Origin: Pseudomonadota bacterium
Lineage (GTDB): Bacteria > Pseudomonadota > Alphaproteobacteria > Rhizobiales > Xanthobacteraceae
DNA: 10,100 nucleotides
Direction of reading: 5' to 3'
NCBI GenBank assembly: GCA_023387695.1
Contig: JAEWHT010000268.1
Coordinates: 1 to 10,100, forward strand
The notes under the pieces were generated by a model. The model did no database searches, was not told where the DNA came from, and worked only from the letters and a program-made list of their open reading frames with translations. Each line of letters begins with the position of its first letter. Position 1 is the first letter of the stretch. Position numbers and translations under genes: made by a program. Positions 1 through 5,026 of the stretch are shown piece by piece.

Positions 1-617
1 GCGATAGCGTCACCTTCTACAAGATCGGCTATCGCCTCGCTTACGCCGGCGGTCTTCCGCTCGTCACCAAGCTTGCGGACAGCGGCAAGAAGGTCTTTCT
101 TGATCTCAAGCTGCACGACATCGGCAACACGGTGTCGCAAGGCGTCGAGAGCATCACCAAGTTGGGCGCGACCTTTCTCACCGTGCACGCTTATCCGCAG
201 ACCATGAAGGGCGCAGTCGAGGGGCGCGGTTCTTCGAAGCTGAAGCTCCTCGCCGTCACCGTGCTCACCTCGTACAATGACGACGATCTGCACGCGGCAG
301 GTTTTCGGCTCGGCGTGTCCGAGCTCGTCGAAGCCCGTGCGCAGCAGGCACAGGTACTCGGTATCGACGGCCTCGTGTCCTCGCCCGAGGAAGTCGGAAG
401 CTTGCGCAAGATCGTCGGTCACCAGATGGCTCTTGTCACGCCCGGCATTCGCCCGGCGGGCTCGGCAACGGGTGACCAGAAGCGCATCATGACGCCCGGT
501 CGCGCGATCAGCGCCGGCGCAGATTATCTCGTCGTCGGACGGCCGGTGGTGGAAGCCTCGGATCCCAAGGCGATCGCTGACGCCATCCAGGCCGAGATCG
601 CGCAAGCGCTCGGCTAA
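1..617 (+). CDS. pyrF: Orotidine 5'-phosphate decarboxylase, 5'-truncated by window edge
   Basis: The enzyme decarboxylates OMP to UMP, the last step of de novo pyrimidine synthesis, in the cytoplasm. The first complete codon in the window is at base 3, and the frame runs open to TAA at 615-617, giving 205 visible residues. The family is usually about 230-240 residues, so roughly 30 N-terminal residues lie outside. The catalytic signature D-x-K-x-x-D is visible as DLKLHDI, with the catalytic lysine codon at 108-110. It follows a YKIG strand near the window start. Further on are the conserved TPGIRP segment and a GADYLVVGRP phosphate-binding segment near the C-terminus. A GTG at 132 could be mistaken for a start, but it lies after the catalytic motif and is internal. 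A DUF1330 gene follows 25 bp downstream and is probably co-transcribed. Identification is firm; only the start is unseen. Confidence 0.96.
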   Translation, partial: DSVTFYKIGYRLAYAGGLPLVTKLADSGKKVFLDLKLHDIGNTVSQGVESITKLGATFLTVHAYPQTMKGAVEGRGSSKLKLLAVTVLTSYNDDDLHAAGFRLGVSELVEARAQQAQVLGIDGLVSSPEEVGSLRKIVGHQMALVTPGIRPAGSATGDQKRIMTPGRAISAGADYLVVGRPVVEASDPKAIADAIQAEIAQALG

Positions 618-642
618 TCATCAAAACCCAGGGAGAAGAACA

Positions 643-954
643 ATGGCAAAAGGCTACTGGATCGGGCGCGTCGATGTGAGCTCTGACGAGGGCTACAAGC
701 CCTACGCCGTCGCCAACGGTCCGATCTTCAAGAAATGGGGTGGCCGCTTCGTCGTCCGCGCCGGCAAGTTCACCACCGTCGAAGGTGCCAGCCGCACGCG
801 TAACGTCGTGATCGAATTCCCGGACTATCAGACCGCGATCGCCTGCTACAACTCGCCGGAATACCAGGCCAACATCAAGGTGCGCCAGCCGCACTCGATT
901 GCCGACCTCATCATCATCGAGGGCTATGACGGCCCGCAACCGTCGGACGGTTGA
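643..954 (+). CDS. DUF1330 family small protein
   Basis: This is a 103-residue protein with the features of the DUF1330 family (dimeric alpha-beta, ferredoxin-like fold), whose biochemical role is not established. It shows the family's layout: an N-terminal strand (GYWIGRVDV), a GGRFVVRAG segment near residues 33-41, an EG at 47-48, then VVIEFPDYQTA (55-65), the YNSPEYQ segment (69-75) and a closing IIIEGYDG (90-97). Many relatives carry Trp before the Tyr of the YxSPEY segment; here it is Cys68. There is no signal peptide or membrane segment, so it is probably cytoplasmic. The ATG is preceded by a purine-rich GGGAGAAG about 5 bases upstream, which supports this start. It sits between pyrF (25 bp upstream) and dapB (157 bp downstream), which suggests co-transcription with pyrF but does not reveal a function. 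Confidence 0.9.
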   Translation: MAKGYWIGRVDVSSDEGYKPYAVANGPIFKKWGGRFVVRAGKFTTVEGASRTRNVVIEFPDYQTAIACYNSPEYQANIKVRQPHSIADLIIIEGYDGPQPSDG

Positions 955-960
955 GATACT

Positions 961-1042
961 CCGTCATTCCGGGGCGTCCAAAGGGCGAACCCGGAATCTC
1001 GAGATTCCGGGTTCGATGCTTCGCATCGCCCCGGAATGATGG
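961..1042. repeat. Structured intergenic palindromic repeat, copy 1
   Basis: This element fills most of the DUF1330-dapB gap. The core at 964-1039 tiles into paired segments. An outer stem (964-976 with 1027-1039, 13 bp perfect) encloses a small hairpin (977-985), a perfect 30-bp palindrome (986-1015) centred on CTCGAG, and a short hairpin ATGC-TTC-GCAT (1016-1026). Pairing extends outward with one G-T pair to 961 and 1042. A second copy with the same architecture lies at 4921-4992. From memory, intergenic elements of this type, beginning with CATTCCGGG, are common in Bradyrhizobium genomes. It has no transposase and no T-run of an ordinary terminator. In RNA it could attenuate read-through or protect 3' ends within the pyrF-DUF1330-dapB-gpmA run, but that is inference. 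Confidence 0.88.
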
Positions 1043-1111
1043 ATGGTGTTTGCCCCCTCGGTTGCCGGAACTGCGTCCCGCCGCTACAACGGCCCCTGAG
1101 AGGACCACATC

Positions 1112-1930
1112 ATGTCAGACATGCGCTTGATTGTTGCTGGAGCCGGCGGCCGGATGGGCCGCGCCCTGACGCGGGCGATTGCCGACAGCAAAGGCGCGGT
1201 GCTGGCTGGTGCCCTGGAGGCACCGGGCTCGGAGCTGCTCGGCAAGGATGCCGGCGTGCTCGCAGGTCTCCCGGCCAACGGCATCAAACTGTCTGCCGAC
1301 CTCTGGGCGATGTCGAAGGAGGCTGACGGCATACTGGATTTCACCGTGCCGGCCGCAACCATCGCCAATGTCGCGATCGCAGCCGAGCGCGGCATCGTCC
1401 ACGTCATCGGCACCACCGGGCTGTCGGCCTCGGACAACGCCGTGATCAAGAGCGTCACCAACCGCGCGGTCGTCGTGCAATCGGGCAATATGAGCCTCGG
1501 CGTCAATCTGCTCGCTGCGGTCGTCAAGCGTGTCGCCAAGGCGCTCGACGAGAGCTTCGATATCGAGATCGTCGAGGCGCATCACCGCATGAAGGTCGAT
1601 GCACCTTCGGGCACCGCGCTGATGCTCGGCCAGGCGGCCGCGGCTGGTCGCGGTATCCCGCTCGACGACGAGCATTCGGAACGCGGCCGCGACGGCATCA
1701 CCGGCGCGCGCAAGCCGGGCGCGATCGGCTTTGCCTCCTTGCGCGGTGGCACCGTCGCCGGCGAACACAGCGTCACCTTCCTCGGTCCGTTCGAGCGGCT
1801 GACACTGTCGCATCTCGCCGAAGACCGCATGCTGTTCGCGCACGGTGCATTGAAGGCGGCGCTGTGGGCGCACGACAAGAAGCCGGGACATTATTCGATG
1901 GCCGACGTGCTCGGCCTCGCCGACATCTAA
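1112..1930 (+). CDS. dapB: 4-hydroxy-tetrahydrodipicolinate reductase
   Basis: This cytoplasmic enzyme uses NAD(P)H to reduce 4-hydroxy-tetrahydrodipicolinate in the diaminopimelate/lysine pathway, which feeds peptidoglycan and protein synthesis. The protein has 272 residues, normal for the family. The N-terminal Rossmann domain carries the nucleotide-binding GAGGRMG at 10-16, DFTVP at 76-80 and GTTG at 100-103. The substrate domain contains the hallmark EAHHRMKVDAPSGTA (155-169), with the catalytic His157-His158 and Lys161. A later segment, ASLRGGTVAGEH (208-219), is also typical. The ATG is preceded by GAGAGGA with a 7-base spacer, which fixes the start. gpmA begins 26 bp after the stop, so the two are probably co-transcribed. 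Upstream is a 157-bp gap holding a structured repeat, and I could not pick a convincing promoter in it. Confidence 0.98.
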   Translation: MSDMRLIVAGAGGRMGRALTRAIADSKGAVLAGALEAPGSELLGKDAGVLAGLPANGIKLSADLWAMSKEADGILDFTVPAATIANVAIAAERGIVHVIGTTGLSASDNAVIKSVTNRAVVVQSGNMSLGVNLLAAVVKRVAKALDESFDIEIVEAHHRMKVDAPSGTALMLGQAAAAGRGIPLDDEHSERGRDGITGARKPGAIGFASLRGGTVAGEHSVTFLGPFERLTLSHLAEDRMLFAHGALKAALWAHDKKPGHYSMADVLGLADI

Positions 1931-1956
1931 CGACTAACCTGAACGGAAAGCAGTCA

Positions 1957-2580
1957 ATGAGCGAACGTCTTCTCGTGCTTGTGCGGCACGGCCAGAGCGA
2001 ATGGAATCTGAAGAACCTGTTCACCGGCTGGAAGGATCCTGATCTCACCGAGCTCGGTGTGAAGGAAGCCACCGAAGCCGGCCGCAAGCTGAAGGCGCAA
2101 GGTCTCGTGTTCGACGTCGCTTACACCTCGGTGCTCACGCGCGCGCAGCACACGCTCAATCTGATCCTCGGCGAACTTGGCCAGAAGGATCTGCCAACCG
2201 AGAAAAACCTTGCGCTGAATGAGCGCGACTATGGCGATCTCTCCGGCCTCAACAAGGACGACGCGCGCAAGAAGTGGGGCGAGGACCAGGTGCTGATCTG
2301 GCGCCGCTCCTACGACGTGCCGCCGCCCGGCGGCGAAAGCCTGAAAGACACGCTGGCGCGCGCACTGCCGTACTACGTGCAGGAAATCCTGCCCGGCGTG
2401 CTCAACGGCAAACGCACGCTGGTCGCCGCTCACGGCAATTCGCTGCGGGCGCTGATCATGGTGCTGGAGAAGCTGTCGCCCGAAGGCATTTTGAAGCGCG
2501 AACTCGCGACCGGCGTGCCGATCATCTATCGGCTCAATGCGGATTCGACGGTGGCGTCGAAGCTGGATCTGGCGGGCTGA
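1957..2580 (+). CDS. gpmA: 2,3-bisphosphoglycerate-dependent phosphoglycerate mutase
   Basis: The enzyme interconverts 3- and 2-phosphoglycerate in glycolysis and gluconeogenesis in the cytoplasm. The 207-residue protein is a histidine-phosphatase-superfamily member. The phosphorylated His11 sits in LVRHGQSEWN (8-17). The FTGWKDPDLTELG segment (22-34), Arg62 in the SVLTRAQ segment, Glu89 in LNERDYGDLSGLNK (87-100), PPPGGESL (122-129) and the second catalytic His159 in AAHGNSLRAL (157-166) are all present. It is shorter than the roughly 250-residue E. coli enzyme because the C-terminal part is missing, which is the usual alphaproteobacterial form and not a truncation. The frame is open upstream into dapB, but the first ATG after the dapB stop, at 1957, starts exactly at the family's conserved N-terminus. 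Its Shine-Dalgarno (GGAAAG) is modest. It lies 26 bp after dapB and converges on the Ada-like gene. Confidence 0.96.
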   Translation: MSERLLVLVRHGQSEWNLKNLFTGWKDPDLTELGVKEATEAGRKLKAQGLVFDVAYTSVLTRAQHTLNLILGELGQKDLPTEKNLALNERDYGDLSGLNKDDARKKWGEDQVLIWRRSYDVPPPGGESLKDTLARALPYYVQEILPGVLNGKRTLVAAHGNSLRALIMVLEKLSPEGILKRELATGVPIIYRLNADSTVASKLDLAG

Positions 2581-2589
2581 AGAGAATTC

Positions 2590-2613
2590 GTAGGGTGGGT
2601 TAACCCACCCTAC
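2590..2613. repeat. Perfect 24-bp palindrome, possible bidirectional terminator
   Basis: The two 12-base arms (GTAGGGTGGGTT and its exact complement) meet at 2601/2602 with no spacer. The element lies 9 bp after the gpmA stop and 10 bp before the stop of the convergent Ada-like gene, the position expected of a terminator serving both strands. Neither side has a T-run, so it is not a textbook intrinsic terminator. Its sequence resembles the GTAGGGTGGG...CCCACCCTAC palindromes that I recall as dispersed REP-like repeats in several bacterial phyla, so it may be a mobile-repeat relic used as a transcription end. Its function is inferred. Confidence 0.75.
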
Positions 2614-2623
2614 AGCATCTCGC

Positions 2624-3520
2624 CTATTGCATCCCCAACTGCCCGGCCTCCCAGCCCAGCATCGCCTGCTTGCGGGTGATGCCCCAGTGATAGCCGGTGA
2701 GCGTGCCGCTCTTGCCGAGTGCGCGGTGGCAGGGCACGACGAACGACACCGGGTTCTTGCCGACGGCGGCGCCGACGGCGCGTGAGGCCTTCGGCTTGTT
2801 GATGTTGCAGGCGATGTCCGAATAGGACACCGCGCGGCCCATCGGGATCTTCAACAGCGTCTCCCACACCCGCACCTCGAAATCGGTGCCGATCATCACC
2901 ACGCGCAGCGGCTGGTCCGGCCGCCACAATTTTGTGTCGAAGACGCGTGCTGCGAGCGGGGCGGTGCCCTCGTGATCTTCCACATAGGTCGCGTTCGGCC
3001 AGCGCCGCGTCATGTCGGCGAGCGAAGCTTGTTCCTCGCCAGGATCGGCGAAGGCGAGACCCGAGAGGCCGCGATCGGTTGCGATCACGATTGCCGTGCC
3101 GAACGGCGAGGGATGGAAGCCATAGCGCAAAGTGAGACCCGCGCCGCCGTTCTTCCATTCGCCCGGCGACATCGCTTCGTGGGTGACGAAGAGATCATGT
3201 AGCCGGCCGGGACCCGAGAGCCCCGAGTCGAGCGCCGCGTCGAGGATGCTCGCGGAGTCCCGCAGCAGCCCCTTGGCGTGGTCGAGGGTGAGCGCCTGCA
3301 TGAAGGCCTTCGGTGTGATCGAAGCCCAGCGGCGGAACAGATGGTGGAGCTCATCCGGCGTGACGCCGGCCGCATCCGCCATCGCCTCGATGGTCGGTTG
3401 CGTGCGCCAGTTCTCCGAGATGAACGCGATCGCTCGGCGCACGGAATCGTAGTCGCGCATCGCAGCGTTCTGGGGGCCCGGCTTGGCCAGGCGCTGGTCG
3501 TTTATGGCGAGTGTCATCAT
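2624..3520 (-). CDS. Ada-like protein: AraC-type HTH plus methylated-DNA-cysteine methyltransferase
   Basis: This 298-residue protein joins an AraC-type DNA-binding region (about 25-125, with a helix-turn-helix around MADAAGVTPDELHHLFRRW and an ITPKAFMQ segment) to an O6-alkylguanine-DNA alkyltransferase domain (about 130-295). The alkyl acceptor is Cys264 in VVPCHRA (261-267). The DNA-recognition Arg lies in SRAVGAAVGKNP (246-257), and GYHWGITRK (276-284) is the usual C-terminal segment. It should remove O6-methyl groups from guanine irreversibly. The N-terminal zinc/phosphotriester sensor domain of E. coli Ada, with its four cysteines, is absent: the only other Cys is 238. It therefore cannot sense methylphosphotriesters by the classical route. 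The start at 3520 (tandem ATG ATG) has no clear Shine-Dalgarno; an ATG at codon 21 would keep both domains. It lies 55 bp downstream of DUF2244 on the same strand. Confidence 0.94.
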   Translation of the reverse strand: MMTLAINDQRLAKPGPQNAAMRDYDSVRRAIAFISENWRTQPTIEAMADAAGVTPDELHHLFRRWASITPKAFMQALTLDHAKGLLRDSASILDAALDSGLSGPGRLHDLFVTHEAMSPGEWKNGGAGLTLRYGFHPSPFGTAIVIATDRGLSGLAFADPGEEQASLADMTRRWPNATYVEDHEGTAPLAARVFDTKLWRPDQPLRVVMIGTDFEVRVWETLLKIPMGRAVSYSDIACNINKPKASRAVGAAVGKNPVSFVVPCHRALGKSGTLTGYHWGITRKQAMLGWEAGQLGMQ

Positions 3521-3575
3521 GACGGGAAATGTAGGAGAGGGGAGGCTTCGAAACCACCCGATTTCCGACTGGGAC

Positions 3576-4109
3576 TCAGCTGATCGGATTGTAGGTCGGG
3601 CCGCGCTTGGCCGCGTTCAGCGCTTCAACCAAGCCTTTGTAGAAGCTTGCCTTTTCGTCAGGTCCGAGGAATCTGGCGATCTGGATCTGGTTGCCGCGCG
3701 AGATCAGATAGAGGTGCTCGATGCCGAAGTCCTCGTCGACTTCCATGTCGAGGCGGACCCAGAGCGGATTGAAGCTCCATTCGGCGACCTGGCCGTGATG
3801 GCTGATCCGCCGCACGCGCAATTCAGACGTCGTGACGGTGATCTCCTCGCGCGCCCGAGCGGTGCGGAAATTGACCTTGAAGGCCCACCAGACCACGAGC
3901 ACGTCGAGGCCGAAAAAGCCGAGCACCGGCCAGGCGCCCTTTAGCAGGAAGACAATTCCGGTGACGAAACTGACGGCGCTCAGGAAAAGCATTACGGCGA
4001 GGAAGCCGGTGCGGTTCAGGGAGCGATGCGGCGTCAGCAGCGCAGAGAAAATCTGCCGCTCGCGCAGGTCTTCCGAATGCTTGTGCTCAATTTCGTTGCC
4101 TGTGCTCAT
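3576..4109 (-). CDS. DUF2244 domain membrane protein
   Basis: This 177-residue protein has the features of DUF2244, an uncharacterised family common in alphaproteobacteria. A short charged N-terminus leads into the FSALLTPHRSLNRTGF segment (21-36). Two hydrophobic segments follow, about 35-56 and 61-78, joined by a very short turn as a membrane hairpin. A soluble remainder then alternates beta-like stretches (EEITVTTSELRVRR, HLYLISRGNQIQIARFLGP). It is likely an inner-membrane protein with both ends in the cytoplasm; the topology is inferred. A GAGGG Shine-Dalgarno lies just before the ATG. It is divergent from nth with only 22 bp between start codons, and the Ada-like gene follows 55 bp downstream. 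That neighbourhood hints at co-expression with repair genes but does not define its function. Confidence 0.88.
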   Translation of the reverse strand: MSTGNEIEHKHSEDLRERQIFSALLTPHRSLNRTGFLAVMLFLSAVSFVTGIVFLLKGAWPVLGFFGLDVLVVWWAFKVNFRTARAREEITVTTSELRVRRISHHGQVAEWSFNPLWVRLDMEVDEDFGIEHLYLISRGNQIQIARFLGPDEKASFYKGLVEALNAAKRGPTYNPIS

Positions 4110-4131
4110 CGTCCCTCAGTATATCCCGATC
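4096..4131. promoter_or_regulatory. Candidate overlapping divergent promoters (DUF2244 / nth)
   Basis: Only 22 bp (4110-4131) separate the two divergent start codons. On the - strand a TATACT hexamer (4123 to 4118) matches the -10 consensus at five of six positions. On the + strand the overlapping TATATC (4120-4125) matches at four, with a TTGCCT -35-like hexamer at 4096-4101 and an 18-bp spacer. A + strand start about 7 bases after the -10 would fall at or near the A of the nth ATG, and no Shine-Dalgarno precedes that ATG, so nth could be leaderless. The -35 for the - strand is poor. This is a pattern match only. Confidence 0.35.
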
Positions 4132-4908
4132 ATGGCGAAAATCACCCGCAAGCCGGCCCCGCGCAACGCGCCGGTGCCGAAGAAAAAGGCAACCACCGCG
4201 AAGGCCAGGCCCGGCAAGACAGCGGCGCCGGCGAAGAAATCGCTCAAGGGCATAAAACCCAATTCTATGAAACCTTGGACACCGGCAGAAGTTCGCGAGG
4301 TCTTCAGCCGTTTCCAAAAAGCCAATCCCGAGCCGAGGGGCGAGCTCGAGCACGTCAATCCCTTCACGCTGCTGGTTGCCGTGGTGTTGTCCGCGCAGGC
4401 GACCGATGCCGGCGTCAACAAGGCGACACGTGAATTGTTCAAGGTTGCCGACACGCCGCAGAAGATGCTCGATCTCGGCGAAGAGCGTCTGCGCGACTAC
4501 ATCAAGACCATCGGCCTCTACCGTACCAAGGCCAAGAACGTCATCGCGCTATCGGCCAAAGTGCTGAGCGATTTCGGTGGCGAGGTGCCACGCACGCGCG
4601 CCGAGATCGAGTCGCTACCGGGTGCGGGACGCAAGACCGCCAACGTCGTGCTCAACATGGCCTTTGGCGAGCACACCATGGCGGTCGACACGCATGTCTT
4701 CCGCGTCGGCAACCGTACCGGGCTCGCGCCGGGCAAGACGCCGCTTGAAGTCGAGCTTGGTCTCGAAAAGGTGATCCCGTCCGAGTTCATGCTGCATGCG
4801 CATCATTGGCTGATCTTGCACGGCCGCTATACTTGCCTCGCGCGCAAGCCGCGCTGTGAGCTTTGCCTGATAAACGATCTCTGCCGGTGGCCGGAGAAGA
4901 CGGTGTGA
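4132..4908 (+). CDS. nth: Endonuclease III (DNA glycosylase/AP lyase)
   Basis: This base-excision-repair enzyme removes oxidised pyrimidines and cleaves the resulting abasic site. From the ATG at 4132 the protein has 258 residues. The helix-hairpin-helix carries the catalytic lysine (LPGAGRKTANVVL, 162-174, Lys168), followed by the catalytic aspartate in VDTHVFRVG (185-193, Asp186). The C-terminal [4Fe-4S] ligands are Cys235, 242, 245 and 251, in exact C-x6-C-x2-C-x5-C spacing. LSAQATD (86-92) is also typical. The first 45 residues are a Lys/Pro/Ala-rich basic tail absent from the 211-residue E. coli enzyme. A second ATG at 4267 (MKPWTPAEV) would give a core-length protein. Neither ATG has a good Shine-Dalgarno. 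The frame is open further upstream, but only antisense to DUF2244. It is divergent from DUF2244. Confidence 0.97.
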   Translation: MAKITRKPAPRNAPVPKKKATTAKARPGKTAAPAKKSLKGIKPNSMKPWTPAEVREVFSRFQKANPEPRGELEHVNPFTLLVAVVLSAQATDAGVNKATRELFKVADTPQKMLDLGEERLRDYIKTIGLYRTKAKNVIALSAKVLSDFGGEVPRTRAEIESLPGAGRKTANVVLNMAFGEHTMAVDTHVFRVGNRTGLAPGKTPLEVELGLEKVIPSEFMLHAHHWLILHGRYTCLARKPRCELCLINDLCRWPEKTV

Positions 4909-4920
4909 TGGTGATGGCGG

Positions 4921-4992
4921 TCATTCCGGGACGGTCCGAAGGACCGGGCCCGGAATCTCGAGATTCCGGGTTCGCTTCGCGCCCCGGAATGA
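4921..4992. repeat. Structured intergenic palindromic repeat, copy 2
   Basis: This element lies between nth and the emrA-like gene, starting 13 bp after the nth stop. It has the same layout as the copy at 964-1039. The outer stem 4921-4930 pairs with 4983-4992, with an A/C mismatch at the junction. Inside are hairpin CGGTCC-GAA-GGACCG (4932-4946), a perfect 22-bp palindrome (4949-4970) extended by two G-T pairs, and hairpin CGC-TTC-GCG (4973-4981). The central palindrome is identical to the core of copy 1, while the two small hairpins differ in sequence yet stay paired. It may end or insulate nth transcription; there is no T-run. Confidence 0.88.
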
Positions 4993-5015
4993 CGAGAACG
5001 AGAGAGCGTGGTTTT

Positions 5016-5020
5016 GGGGA
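5016..5020 (+). promoter_or_regulatory. Ribosome binding site deciding the GTG start of the emrA-like gene
   Basis: GGGGA lies 6 bases before the GTG at 5027. No ATG in this frame precedes the membrane anchor, and the next downstream candidates would remove the cytoplasmic tail and anchor. The site therefore supports GTG as the start. Confidence 0.6.
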
Positions 5021-5026
5021 CATTGC

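Noticed and set aside
132..617. Short form of pyrF starting at GTG 132
   Set aside because: It would lack the catalytic DLKLHDI segment, and the frame continues upstream to the window edge with perfect family similarity.
964..1039. Cloverleaf-like fold as a tRNA gene
   Set aside because: There is no acceptor/anticodon geometry, no T-loop or D-loop consensus, and the central arm is a perfect long palindrome without an anticodon-sized loop.
914..1108. Minus-strand 64-residue reading frame across repeat copy 1
   Set aside because: It is produced by the repeat itself. The minus-strand frame at 4787-5044 over copy 2 contains similar peptide pieces (RPGMT), a usual source of false small proteins.
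1115..1891. Long minus-strand reading frame opposite dapB (258 residues)
   Set aside because: It is antisense to a firmly identified gene, rich in Arg/Asp/Ala as expected for the shadow of GC-rich codons, and has no recognisable motif.
3483..3944. Plus-strand 153-residue frame opposite DUF2244 and the start of the Ada-like gene
   Set aside because: It is antisense to two supported genes, with no ribosome binding site or motif.
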